Origin: JBGQBN01 sp041494805
GTDB lineage: Bacteria; Acidobacteriota; Terriglobia; Terriglobales; Acidobacteriaceae
NCBI GenBank assembly: GCA_041494805.1
Contig: JBGQBN010000005.1
Span: 62,001-126,000 of the forward strand
Reading direction: 5' to 3'
Length of the DNA: 64,000 nucleotides
Part shown: piece after piece, positions 25,774-34,871 of the stretch
How positions within the stretch are numbered: position 1 is the stretch's first letter
Layout of the letters: each line of letters starts with the position of its first letter
Notes under the pieces: model-generated
What the model was told of the DNA's origin: nothing
Seen by the model: only the letters and a program-made list of their open reading frames with translations
Database searches by the model: none
Made by a program: the position numbers and the translations under genes

Positions 25774-26640
25774 GTGCCAAAAGTCTCTGCCTCACGCAGC
25801 AGCCGCAATCACAAGCCCAAACTGGGGCAGCATTTTCTGGCAGACCCGGCCGCCGCGCTCCGCATCATCGAGGCCTTGGGAGACATTTCCCAGAGCACGG
25901 TTCTCGAAATCGGGCCCGGCCGCGGCGCGCTCACTTCCCTGCTCGCCAAGCGGGCCCGCCGCCTGATCGCCATTGAACTGGACCGGGTGCTGGCGGCCCA
26001 GCTGCGCATGAATTTTGCCTTGGCGCCAAACGTGGAAATCATCGAAGGCGATATCCTCGCCATCGATTTCGATACCCTGTTCGGACCCAAGCCGGGAAGC
26101 ACGCGTCCCGGAATGACACAGGCCCCGGAAGCCGTGCGCGTCGTGGGCAATCTTCCCTACTTCATTACTTCCGATATTCTGCTGCGCCTGTTCGCCTATC
26201 GAAAGTATTTTGAAACCATCGTGCTGATGGTGCAACGCGAGGTGGCCGACCGGCTGGCGGCACGGCCGGGCAGAAGCGACTACGGGCTGCTTTCAGCGAC
26301 GGCCCAGCTTTACGCCCGGGTGGAAAAGTTGTTTACCCTTCCGCCGACTGCGTTTTCGCCGCCTCCGAAAGTGCAGTCCAGCGTGGTCCGATTTACAATT
26401 GCGCCGCAGGTGGAGAGCTTGCGCGTGCCCGAAGAGGCTTTTGTTACCTTTCTCAAGCTGTCCTTCGGACAGAAGCGAAAGACTTTGTGGAACAATCTGA
26501 AATCTCAGTATCAGCCGAAAAACTTGCGCGCCGCCCTGGACCGGACGGGAGTGAAACCCACCGTACGCGCGGAAGCCTTGTCACTGGAGAAAAGCGCGGC
26601 GTTGTTCCGGGCGCTGTCCGACGGTAGCGCGCCGGACTGA
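25774..26640 (+). CDS. rsmA: 16S rRNA dimethyladenosine transferase
   Basis: This 288-residue methyltransferase has the family start KLGQHFLADPAA, the SAM-binding motif LEIGPGRGALT, the acidic strand AIELDR and the catalytic NLPYFITS. It dimethylates two adjacent adenines near the 3' end of 16S rRNA in ribosome assembly. A short insertion near residues 105-120 (GPKPGSTRPGMTQAP) is unusual but sits in a loop. The GTG start at 25774 is preceded by GAGGG. An AmrB-type gene follows after 51 nt on the same strand. Confidence 0.96.
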   Translation: MPKVSASRSSRNHKPKLGQHFLADPAAALRIIEALGDISQSTVLEIGPGRGALTSLLAKRARRLIAIELDRVLAAQLRMNFALAPNVEIIEGDILAIDFDTLFGPKPGSTRPGMTQAPEAVRVVGNLPYFITSDILLRLFAYRKYFETIVLMVQREVADRLAARPGRSDYGLLSATAQLYARVEKLFTLPPTAFSPPPKVQSSVVRFTIAPQVESLRVPEEAFVTFLKLSFGQKRKTLWNNLKSQYQPKNLRAALDRTGVKPTVRAEALSLEKSAALFRALSDGSAPD

Positions 26641-26691
26641 GCGGAAACCGGCTTCGCCCGCCTTCGGGGCAGAAGGGAGGCGACCATAATC

Positions 26692-27504
26692 ATGAGCGCG
26701 ACCCTACGCCATCCCGCCGTCGCCGGACGCTTCTATCCGCGCGACTCTGATGCCCTCCTCGCCGACGTGCAGACCTACCTCTCACCCAGCCAGAAAACGG
26801 ATTCCGCGCTGGGCTGTGTGGTGCCCCACGCCGGCTACATCTATTCCGGACACGTCGCCGGCGCGGTCTTCGCCCGAGTGAACGTCCCGCGCCGCTGCAT
26901 CCTGCTGTGCCCCAACCATACCGGCAAGGGACATCCGCTCGCCATCATGAGCCAGGGCGCGTGGCAGACGCCGCTCGGCCCGGTGCCGATTGATTCCGCG
27001 TTGGCGGAGACGCTCGCCCAACGCTTCCCACTCCTGCACGAGGACGCCGAGGCGCACCGCACCGAACACGCCGCCGAGGTGCAGTTGCCCTTCCTGCTGA
27101 CGCGCCGTCCGGATATCACTTTTGTGCCGATTGCGCTGGGCACGGGTCAGTTCGAGGTTCTGGAGGCATTGGGCAGCGCAATCGCCGATGCCGTGGCCGC
27201 GCAAGCTGAACCCGTGTTGCTCATCGCTTCCAGCGACATGAATCACTACGAGAACGACCGCATCACCCGGGAGAAAGACCACAAAGCCATCGACCGCATC
27301 CTCGCGCTTGACCCACGCGGCCTCTTCGACGTAGTAATCCAGGAAGAAATCAGCATGTGCGGCTTCGGTCCGACCGTAGCCATGCTCACCGCAGCCAAAC
27401 GCTTGGGAGCGACCTCAGCGGAGTTGATCAAGTACGCCACTTCGGGAGACGTGTCAGGCGATCGCGAGATGGTGGTGGGGTACGCCGGGGTGGTGGTGCG
27501 GTAG
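26692..27504 (+). CDS. amrB: AmmeMemoRadiSam system protein B (MEMO1 family)
   Basis: The 270-residue MEMO-family protein begins HPAVAGRFYPRD and shows VVPHAGYIYSGHVAGAVF, LCPNHTG, and SSDMNHYEN with metal-ligand-like His residues, as in non-haem-iron dioxygenase-related MEMO proteins. In bacteria it usually occurs with AmmeR1 and a radical-SAM protein, but neither is next to it here. Its biochemical role is not established. The last 28 nt of the gene are part of a 46-bp repeat that also occurs at 1866-1911. Confidence 0.9.
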   Translation: MSATLRHPAVAGRFYPRDSDALLADVQTYLSPSQKTDSALGCVVPHAGYIYSGHVAGAVFARVNVPRRCILLCPNHTGKGHPLAIMSQGAWQTPLGPVPIDSALAETLAQRFPLLHEDAEAHRTEHAAEVQLPFLLTRRPDITFVPIALGTGQFEVLEALGSAIADAVAAQAEPVLLIASSDMNHYENDRITREKDHKAIDRILALDPRGLFDVVIQEEISMCGFGPTVAMLTAAKRLGATSAELIKYATSGDVSGDREMVVGYAGVVVR

Positions 27505-27522
27505 GCGCTCTGCAAAAGTTGA
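27477..27522 (+). repeat. 46-bp dispersed repeat, copy 2, overlapping the 3' end of amrB
   Basis: The segment covers the last codons of amrB, its stop and 18 nt of spacer, and matches 1866-1911 (minus strand) at 42 of 46 positions. It ends 4 nt before the first parS-like palindrome. Confidence 0.8.
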
Positions 27523-27526
27523 GTAA

Positions 27527-27542
27527 TGTTCCACGTGGAACA
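27527..27542. promoter_or_regulatory. parS-like site 1
   Basis: A perfect 16-bp palindrome TGTTCCACGTGGAACA. It matches the known ParB/Spo0J consensus TGTTYCACGTGRAACA at every position. Chromosomal ParB binds such sites to organise and segregate origins. Confidence 0.85.
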
Positions 27543-27561
27543 CTGGTGCAAATTGAAGAAG

Positions 27562-27577
27562 TGTTCCACGTGGAACA
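27562..27577. promoter_or_regulatory. parS-like site 2
   Basis: A second identical copy of the 16-bp palindrome, 35 bp from the first centre to centre. Two perfect copies in a spacer of about 230 bp are very unlikely by chance. Downstream (27578-27734) are an AT-rich patch and GC-rich imperfect hairpins but no gene. Confidence 0.85.
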
Positions 27578-27734
27578 TTGGTGACGAATCTGCTTATAGC
27601 TTCCAGATATTATTTTATGCCCGATTGGTTGTAGGGATTGGAGTTAGGCGGATGCCGGAATGTCGGCAGTGGGTGCCGGGCACCTCGGCACCTAGGGAAC
27701 GACGTAGGTGCGGCTTCGGTCGGCGGTTCCGCCG

Positions 27735-29120
27735 TCACTGGATGATCTGCGTAATTGGTTTGCCCATATTAGGGTTGAAGTTGGGGTCGCCGGAATACTT
27801 GGTGCGGATGGTGTGGGTCCCCAAGCTCAGGCTCGAAGTCGTAAAGCTGGCCTGGCCGCTCGGATCCAGCGGTACGGTGGCCAGGATGGTTGCGCCATCG
27901 GCGAAGGCGATCTTGCCGGTGGGAATAGTCTGGACCAGGCTAGGCGCGACGGTCGCGGTGAAGGTGACGGATTGGCCCACAGGTGCGGGATTTTCCGAAC
28001 TGGCGGTAGCCACAAAGGTGCCGCCGGAGTTCATTAGTACGGATACGTTGTTGGTGCTGAGGTTTGCGACGGCTAGATCAATCGCCCGATCATGGTTGAG
28101 ATCGGCTGCAGCAACCCCGTATGCGCCGAGTTCGGCGCCGAATTGACGCGCTGACTGAAAACTGCCATCGCCCTTGCCCAACAGAACAGTCACGCTGCCG
28201 TGTTCGGCATTGGACACTGCTACAACCAAGTCCAGGTTGCCGTCGCCATTGACATCGGCCGCCACCGCCGACCCTGGAAACGTGCCTACCTGATAATCTG
28301 TTCCGGCCTGAAAGCTACCGTCCCCATTTCCCAACAGGACGGTTATGTTGTGCACACTGTACGAAATGACCAGGTCCAATTTGCCGTCGTTGTTCAAGTC
28401 AGCCAGAGTAGCAAAGAAGGCGAACCCGGACAGAGGAAAACTGGTGGCGGGCTGAAAGGTGCCGTCGCCGTTGCCTAACAGCACGCTCCCGCTGAAGTTG
28501 AAATCAGCTACCACCAAGTCGGGCTTTCCGTCTCCATTCAGGTCACCGATCGCGACGGATTCTGGATTGCCCCCCGCGTCATAGTCTACTGCGTCCTGAA
28601 ACGTGCCATCGCCGTTGCCGATCAGCACCGCGACGTTAGCCCCGCTGGCATTGGCGACGGCGAGATCCAGTTTGCCGTCACCGTTCAGGTCAGCCATGCC
28701 GATCGACACGGGACCCGATATGCCACTGGAATAGTCCAGGGGTGGTTTGAACCCCTTGCCGTTATTGTTAAGCAGGATACTGACTTTGTTGCCGTTTGTG
28801 ACAACCAAATCGGACCAGCCATCGCGGTCGAGATCGCCTGCAGCCATAGCCGCCGGACTCGCACTGAGTGCGAATGACCGTCCAGTTCGAAAAGTCCCGT
28901 CGCCAGCGCCCAAGAAGAGAGTTACGGAGTTGCTGCTGGAATTGAGGACGCACAGATCGGGCCTACCATCCCCGTTGAAATCGGCGACGACAACCGAAAC
29001 AGGCCTAGTACCTGTGCCATAGTTCACAGCGGGCAGAAATCCACGTGCATGGGAGTAACTGGACACTCCTACTAACATTAGAAGAACCGCGAACTTGAAC
29101 ACACGGGGCAAGCGGAGCAT
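27735..29120 (-). CDS. Secreted FG-GAP/VCBS beta-propeller protein with Ig-like domain
   Basis: The 461-residue protein has a signal peptide (about 1-26) and about seven FG-GAP repeats, each with a calcium-loop signature such as DFNGDGRPDL or DLNGDGKLDL followed by LLGNGDGTF; together they would form an integrin-alpha-like propeller. The C-terminal 90 residues form a bacterial Ig-like domain (SVTFTATVAPS, GKIAFADG, SLGTHTIRTKYSGDPNF). It is probably a surface adhesin or matrix protein. GGAGGAGG lies close upstream of ATG 29120, a strong ribosome site. It follows the frameshifted beta-helix gene by 175 nt. Confidence 0.9.
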   Translation of the reverse strand: MLRLPRVFKFAVLLMLVGVSSYSHARGFLPAVNYGTGTRPVSVVVADFNGDGRPDLCVLNSSSNSVTLFLGAGDGTFRTGRSFALSASPAAMAAGDLDRDGWSDLVVTNGNKVSILLNNNGKGFKPPLDYSSGISGPVSIGMADLNGDGKLDLAVANASGANVAVLIGNGDGTFQDAVDYDAGGNPESVAIGDLNGDGKPDLVVADFNFSGSVLLGNGDGTFQPATSFPLSGFAFFATLADLNNDGKLDLVISYSVHNITVLLGNGDGSFQAGTDYQVGTFPGSAVAADVNGDGNLDLVVAVSNAEHGSVTVLLGKGDGSFQSARQFGAELGAYGVAAADLNHDRAIDLAVANLSTNNVSVLMNSGGTFVATASSENPAPVGQSVTFTATVAPSLVQTIPTGKIAFADGATILATVPLDPSGQASFTTSSLSLGTHTIRTKYSGDPNFNPNMGKPITQIIQ

Positions 29121-29295
29121 AACACTGCCTCCTCCGGCGAACTACGGCCCGGGGCGCGACTGCCAAGGGGGGAAGAACTCTCAGGTGGCGCAGACCCACT
29201 ACCGATACGCCAACGCACTGTATAGCATAATCACCCACCCCGTCAAGTTTAACGGCTAGGGGTGCGAACGTCTCTCCCCCGTCTCCCGCCTTTCG

Positions 29296-31648
29296 TCAAT
29301 TCCCGATGCATATGTATTTAAAGCTGTGGGTTCCGTTGCCTGTGAACTTAGCCTGCGAACCGCTCAGGTACTCGATTTGGATGGCGGAGGGGCCGGTTAT
29401 ATCATTAGCCGTGCAGAAGTAGTTTCCGGCGCCGCCAAAAATCGCGGCACCAGTAAAGGTTACGGTTAACACGTTTCCGGATAGAGTCCCAGAATCCGCG
29501 ACGATGCGGGTGCCTGTCTTCTGGGTCCCTGAGTGATCATAGGTGGTTGGAACGGTAGTAAGATTGGCGACCGGCGTAGTGCTGGTCACCACCAAGGGCG
29601 CGGTACCAGTAGCAACCCCCAGGGTTCCGGTGTTCGCTTTCCAGCTTCCCGCTGTGCTCCCGCTGCTACCGGTGCCAAAATCAATGACGCCTGCAGCGTC
29701 CCGTGAGAGCCCGGTATCCGCCGTGCCAGAGGGAGACGTAGAGCTTGAAGTCCAGCCGTAAACGCCCGATACCGCATTCAATCCTGCGGAAAGAAAGGCT
29801 AACTTGTCTGTCGAGGCTCCAGTCTGAAAGTCGAGAATCCCTGAGCTCGGAGAATAGAACCCTGGACCGTTGGACATGAACAGCGCAGGGGTGGCTGTAG
29901 CGCCATTAGGGACCCGTACTCCGCCTGTGCCACCCGGGGCCAGCAGCAAGTTAACGTTCGTGGAAGTCACGATTGAAGGCGTCGAGGTTCCAAGTGTTAC
30001 ATTCCCCGATGTGTCCTGGCCTACGAGTGTGGCCGATAAATCGGGCAGCGTGATGACTCTTGTGCCGCTAGTGGAGGCTCCGGTAATTTCGAAATTGTTT
30101 GTGGCCGGAGTACCTGAGGTTCCTGCCAGAAAGAGATTCTTCCAGGGCAGAGTGATGGATCCAAAGTCGACAGAAGCGGCAGCGTTAGGCAGGAGGGGAC
30201 CCCCGAATTTAAAACTATTCGCCCCCAACGCTTGGCCGTGAATTTCAATCGTATTGCTGGTATTATTGCTACTGTCTGTAACGTCGGACGTATTCGCCAC
30301 GGTGCCTGGCAGAACGACGATTCTGTTGTTTTGCGCATTAGTGTCCAGGACAACTCCCGCCGCCTCGTTGTTGAAAACGCCGTTGACTTCAACTCCGTTG
30401 GCGCTGCCTGTTAATTCGACCCCATTCCCCCGACCGGTTCCGCCAGAGCCAGACGCCTCGAACTTGCCATAGATTTGGCCGCCCGCCGCTTGGACTCCGA
30501 AACAGGGAGTAGCTCCATTGGCTCCCGTACCCACGTCGAAATGGGTACCAAAAATCCTGATGGGTCCAGAAGACTTGATTCCGAAGCATTGTCCGTTGTC
30601 CGCAAAGTTGTCTGCGAAGATGTCCCCACCTACCACTATCGGACCATCCTCCACCGCGCCTGCCGGATTGCCGTCATACCAGATGGAGTTGTCTTGGCCC
30701 CTGTCATTAAGCAGGAAAATATTGTTAATCGTGCCGCCGGTGCCCTGCTTTTCCGCCCTCATGCCATAGGAACCTGATTTGTCAAAGTGCTCGAAGTCGC
30801 TCTGCGCAATTAGTGCGACACTGGCGTTGATAATGTCGACGCCCCCTAGTGCGCTACCCGCGATACGCGACGATGTTAGACCCACGGATGTGGTGTCCAT
30901 GAACGTCAGATTCCATAGCTGGAATCCAGCCGAGTTGATGGGACTTCCACTTACACTTCCCAACGTCATAATCACAATTGGCATCGCCGTGAGCAGACGC
31001 ACTCCTGCCTGCGGCGGGTTGTTGCCCATAGGGCTAGGCCCGTCTTCCTCCCTCTGGGCATTTCCCTGACCAACAATCTCGAAGCTCACTTGGTTCGCCA
31101 TCGTAAGAGCTCGGGCGGTGCCAGAGCCGTTATCAGATGTGCCGAACATGTAATCACCGGCCGGGAAATAGATAACGCAGCCCTCTGTTATTGGTGGGGC
31201 AAGCGTTCATCGCCTTCTGGACAGGCGTAGAATTGTCCGTTCCCCAAGTTACAGGAACCTGGCCGCTGTTGTTGGCAGCTTGATCTAACAGGGTTGCTAC
31301 GAATCCAGACGGGCTCACTCCGACAATCTTGGTGAGTAGCGTCGCGGGCGATCCCGGGGTGCCACCGGCTAAGGGAATCTCGATAGACTTTCCTACGTCG
31401 GTCTGGACAAAGGGGAATGATGCATTAACAACAGTACAATTGAGAGTCTTACCTCCACCTGTCGTTACTACCGAGCAGGTGTCCGCAGCTGGTGTTTCGG
31501 TGGACACTTGGGCATCACCCCGTGCCCCGTAAGCCGTGACATCAATCCACGGGTTAGGGCCGCTCATAGTCGTTCCTAGTACTTGTGCGAGGGTGAACGT
31601 TGACGACGCCAAAACAGCTACTACAGCGATAGCGATTTTCCAGTTCAT
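29296..31648 (-). pseudogene. Secreted pectate-lyase-like beta-helix protein broken by a 1-nt frameshift
   Basis: The 5' part starts at ATG 31648 (AGGAG upstream), has a signal peptide and the pectate-lyase-superfamily start WIDVTAYGARGD. It breaks at the CCC run 31181-31183: removing one base restores NNRGCVIYFPAGDYMFG and joins the frame that runs to 29296, for about 780 residues in total. The long 3' part is Gly/Ser/Thr/Asn-rich with beta-helix-like spacing and a tail-fibre-like C-terminus. It may be a real mutation, a phase-variable switch or a sequencing error. The downstream piece could also start internally at ATG 31149, but no convincing ribosome site is there. Probably a cell-surface or carbohydrate-binding protein. 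Confidence 0.78.
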
Positions 31649-31717
31649 CGAAGGTCTCCTGTATCCATTGTGGATAGAGAAATTCCTTGTGACCCAAATG
31701 GCCTGACGCCGTATCAA

Positions 31718-32017
31718 GCGCGTCTGCCCGACAAGAGATTCCTGACTTGCTGCCTGGGTTCGGCCCTACGACTGAGGCCTTGTACTACGGAAGAAGAGAC
31801 GGCGAATGATCCTCGCCTGGCTGGTTGAACTGTTGGCGCGATTGTCGTCCTTGGGTGTTAGGGTTGTCAAGCAGAAGTTGCGAATGCAGAACGTGATGAA
31901 GTGCAAATGACCCGCCCATAAAAGCGGTGCAGAGCTTGAGGCATGAGCTAGAGAGTAGGAAAACAAGAGCGCAGTGTCTGTGACGCGTGAACACGGAAAG
32001 GGCAGGGGTGACCGATT
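31718..32017. other. Long spacer upstream of the beta-helix gene
   Basis: About 300 nt without a recognisable gene; short open frames here show no family features. It must hold the promoter of the minus-strand beta-helix gene, but no clear -35/-10 pair was found. Composition is somewhat lower in GC than the surrounding genes. Confidence 0.5.
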
Positions 32018-32048
32018 CCCAGGTCTCGCAAAAGCAGCGAGACCTGGG
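32018..32048. terminator. 12-bp-stem palindrome after the FecR gene
   Basis: CCCAGGTCTCGC (32018-32029) pairs with GCGAGACCTGGG (32037-32048) around a 7-nt A-rich loop, 14 nt downstream of the FecR gene on the minus strand. It can end that transcript although no long T-tract follows. The form resembles other dispersed palindromes in this window. Confidence 0.6.
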
Positions 32049-32061
32049 GCACCCGGTTGGC

Positions 32062-33417
32062 TTACTTCTTAGGAGAACTCCGCGGCGCGGAGTGCGGCAC
32101 CGACATCGAATGCGCCGGGGCACTCATCCGCGGGCTGACACTCCGAGATGGCGCTGCCGTCTTTGCAGCCGACGCTGCTGATCCGTGAGACGCCGCAGCA
32201 GCCGGCGCAGACATGCTTGTAGCTGGCATGGTGCGGATCGTCGCAGTCGCGAATCCTTCCTGCTTGGCCTGCTGAGAAAGTCCAGCCAAGTTCCTGACCG
32301 TCCCGCGCTGAATTCCCATACCCGCCGAGCCGTTGCGGATCATTACCCTGCCGGGAGATGCGCCTGGGACAACGGGCACCGGCCCGCGGTTTACGAGAAC
32401 TGTATTCCCTCCTCCTGACGGAGGCTGGGGCGCCGTAAAGCCCGCCGGGGGATTGTTGACTCGTGGAAGACTGTTCCATCCCGCCCAGGAGTTGCCCGGC
32501 TGCCAAGCCCATCCGTAGCCGGGAACGTTGTTCCAGGAACCGTAGCGATAAGGCATCCATCCCCAAGGATAGGACGATACCCAGGTGTAGCCGAAGCCGG
32601 GATAGTAAACCCAGGCGCCGTTCATGAACGGATCCCAGCCCGCGCCCGCGAAGTATGGTTGCCACATCATGCCGTAGCCGGGAGCGTTGAAATAGCTGCC
32701 GTAGTAGTTCAGGTCGCTCGCGCCGTAGGCATAGGGCGAGTTGCTGCTATACGAACTGTTGCTCAGGTAGCGCTGGTGATAGTCCTCCTGCTGTTTGTCC
32801 CAGGAGTCGTAGGGATCCTGCTCCAGATTCTTGGCCAGGGTGTAGTGGTCCTGATCGGCGAGATTGAACGTCGCGGACGCTTTCCTGCCAACTTCGACGG
32901 CACCCGACGGACCCTCCACCTTCACATCGCCCTTAAACACAGCCAGGGTAGCCTCGGTATCCCCCATTTGTATGCGGAGGTGGGCGGAGCTGCTTAGAGC
33001 CAGTTTTTCGTGGCCGAAGCTCAGAGTGAACTCGTCGTTCTTCGCGCCTGCGAAGTTCACGTAGGCCGTGCCTTCCTGCAGGGTCACGCTTGAAACCTTG
33101 GCGCCGGAATCGCGCAGGGAGAGCTCTGGGAACTCAACCACCGTGCCTGGAGTGATGCGCAGCGTGCTGCCGTCTTCGAATTCCACCTCGGCCCGGCCAT
33201 CATGGCCGGCGCGGAGCTTCACGCCCTGGGTGATGGGTAAGTTCAGAAACGCCTTTTCGTAGCCTTGCCCCAGGTTGCGGTCGATTTTTACCTCGCCTTC
33301 GACAGCGCTCAGCCGCACGATGCGCACCTGCGAGTCGGCGAAGGACTGAACCGCCAGCAACCAGCACGCCAGGACCGCCAGCGCAAATAGTGTGATGTTC
33401 AGCTTTCGTTTCGACAT
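32062..33417 (-). CDS. FecR-domain protein with Trp/Tyr/Gly-rich middle
   Basis: The 451-residue protein has a signal peptide (about 1-28), a FecR domain (about 32-190: LSAVEGEVKI, GHDGRAEVEFEDGSTLRI, AVFKGDVKV) and a low-complexity region dense in Trp, Tyr, Pro and Gly (about 215-310, for example GYGMMWQPYF and GYTWVSSYPWGW). A Ser/Ala/Pro-rich basic tail follows. FecR domains usually sense periplasmic signals, but no sigma factor or TonB receptor is adjacent, so this looks like a secreted or envelope-bound variant. GGGAGGG lies just before ATG 33417. Confidence 0.82.
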   Translation of the reverse strand: MSKRKLNITLFALAVLACWLLAVQSFADSQVRIVRLSAVEGEVKIDRNLGQGYEKAFLNLPITQGVKLRAGHDGRAEVEFEDGSTLRITPGTVVEFPELSLRDSGAKVSSVTLQEGTAYVNFAGAKNDEFTLSFGHEKLALSSSAHLRIQMGDTEATLAVFKGDVKVEGPSGAVEVGRKASATFNLADQDHYTLAKNLEQDPYDSWDKQQEDYHQRYLSNSSYSSNSPYAYGASDLNYYGSYFNAPGYGMMWQPYFAGAGWDPFMNGAWVYYPGFGYTWVSSYPWGWMPYRYGSWNNVPGYGWAWQPGNSWAGWNSLPRVNNPPAGFTAPQPPSGGGNTVLVNRGPVPVVPGASPGRVMIRNGSAGMGIQRGTVRNLAGLSQQAKQEGFATATIRTMPATSMSAPAAAASHGSAASAAKTAAPSRSVSPRMSAPAHSMSVPHSAPRSSPKK

Positions 33418-33512
33418 GACGCCCTCCCGAGACTTCCCCTTACCCCATTAGAACACTGTTCCGACCAGTTAGTTGCCCGTAAATTCATGGGTTTTCGGAC
33501 GAAATGCTGCGG

Positions 33513-34274
33513 TTAGCTCTTGCCGCCGGTTTCTGCCACATCCAGCAACCGCTGGGCGCGGGCGCGGACTGGATTGATTACCGAAGAGTCGTTCGCAATC
33601 TGTTGCAGGATGGGGGCCACGACCGCAAGCTCTGCCAAACTATTCTGCTTCGCCATCTCCTCCATGCGTTTCAGTTCGTCATCCAGAGCCAGTTTCTGGT
33701 AGCGGTGGTAGTACTCCAGCCGGCGGCCGAACTCCAGCGTAGTGGCAAGGTTCTGGAAGAGGCTGGTGAGTTCCTGCACCGCCGCAATGGGAGAGTAGTT
33801 GTAGGTGGCCTGGGTGCTGTTGTGAGCGTCGCTGTAGGTCAGAGTCTTGGTCCCGGTGGAAGCCAGGCCCCGCTTCTTGGTCTCGAGGTCACCTTCGAAG
33901 TAGCGCGCGCGCTTGGCCAGTTCGAAGATCTGAGTGAATGTGGGCTGAGAAATCGCGAAATCCAGCCGGACAGGGTCGCTGGGTTCGGATTCGGGGCTGA
34001 GCTTGCCATTGGAATCGTAGCTGCCACCCCCGTCCGAGAAAACCGTGATCACATAGTGATCGGGCTGCGAGCCGGGGAAGTCGAAGGTAAAAGTAATTTT
34101 GGCCCTGTCCTCGGCAGACGCTGGGGGACAGAAAAAGAGACAAAGGCAGAAGATCAGACACCAGAGCCAGAAAGGGCGGGCGCACAAAGACGACGGTCGG
34201 AGCTTGACCCAGGACATGTCGTGGGAATTATGCCAAAAACAGCTGTCGGATGGTGTGGTGGGAATCAGCTTCAC
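33513..34274 (-). CDS. Secreted or membrane-anchored hypothetical protein coupled to ruvC
   Basis: The 253-residue protein has a hydrophobic Cys-rich helix (about 36-50) ending PPASAED, a likely signal peptide, then a beta-rich body (ITFTFDFPGSQPDHYVITVFSDGGG) and a helical C-terminus. No enzyme motif is recognised. The first ATG at 34274 overlaps the ruvC stop by 4 nt; a second ATG at 34217 would place the signal peptide closer to the N-terminus and is a real alternative. Coupling to a DNA-repair gene is probably positional and not functional. Confidence 0.68.
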   Translation of the reverse strand: MKLIPTTPSDSCFWHNSHDMSWVKLRPSSLCARPFWLWCLIFCLCLFFCPPASAEDRAKITFTFDFPGSQPDHYVITVFSDGGGSYDSNGKLSPESEPSDPVRLDFAISQPTFTQIFELAKRARYFEGDLETKKRGLASTGTKTLTYSDAHNSTQATYNYSPIAAVQELTSLFQNLATTLEFGRRLEYYHRYQKLALDDELKRMEEMAKQNSLAELAVVAPILQQIANDSSVINPVRARAQRLLDVAETGGKS

Positions 34275-34774
34275 CTTGCCACCGCGCGCTGGCGCTCCAG
34301 AGTCGCAGAAGTGTGCAGGTGGCAGATGGCGATGGCCAGGGCATCGGCGGCATCGGCGGGCTCGGGGACCTCGGCCAGGTTCAGCAGCCGCGTGACCATG
34401 TGCTGCACCTGCTGCTTCTCTGCCCTGCCATAGCCGACCACGGCGGACTTGATGGAGAGCGGTGAATATTCGGCCACCTCCAAACCGGCGGAAGATGCGG
34501 CCAGCATGGCTACACCGCGTACCTGTCCCAGCTTGAGCGCCGACTTCACGTTCAACGCATAGAAGATGCCTTCGATGGCGACATTGTCCGGACGGTGCTC
34601 CTGAATAATGGTTCCGAGCCGCTCGAAGATAGCTGCCAGGCGCAGAGGCAGAGGATCGCGCGGAGAGAGCTTGATGGCGCCACAGGTCAGGCAGAGCAGT
34701 CTGCCGTCATGGCAAAGTTCGACCACGCCGTAGCCGGTGTACTCAGAGCCGCAGTCAATACCGAGGACGCGCAT
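34271..34774 (-). CDS. ruvC: Holliday-junction resolvase RuvC
   Basis: This 167-residue protein has RuvC motifs (MRVLGIDCGS with Asp7, NVAIEGIF with Glu68, and DAADALAIA with Asp141 and Asp144), so all four catalytic acids are present. It cuts Holliday junctions during recombination repair, normally with RuvAB, which are not in the window. Upstream lies a heptamer repeat array, so the promoter must be close to or inside 34775-34870. Its stop overlaps the next gene by 4 nt. Confidence 0.96.
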   Translation of the reverse strand: MRVLGIDCGSEYTGYGVVELCHDGRLLCLTCGAIKLSPRDPLPLRLAAIFERLGTIIQEHRPDNVAIEGIFYALNVKSALKLGQVRGVAMLAASSAGLEVAEYSPLSIKSAVVGYGRAEKQQVQHMVTRLLNLAEVPEPADAADALAIAICHLHTSATLERQRAVAR

Positions 34775-34788
34775 TGCAGGCAGTGTAC

Positions 34789-34829
34789 AGCTTCTAGCTG
34801 CTAGCTTCTAGCTTCTAGCTTCTAGCTCC
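34789..34829. repeat. Heptamer tandem array (AGCTTCT units)
   Basis: About five to six imperfect tandem copies of a 7-nt unit (AGCTTCT) lie directly upstream of ruvC. Since 7 is not a multiple of 3, copy-number change here would not matter for a frame, but it would alter the promoter region. Confidence 0.75.
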
Positions 34830-34871
34830 TTACGCACCGGTACCGCATAGGCGACTCCTTTTTTGCAGGAC

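Noticed and set aside
32018..32048. CRISPR-like palindrome
   Set aside because: It occurs once here, with no spacer/repeat periodicity and no cas genes.
34789..34829. CRISPR-like or satellite array
   Set aside because: The 7-nt unit is far too short for CRISPR and no spacers exist; it is a simple heptamer repeat.
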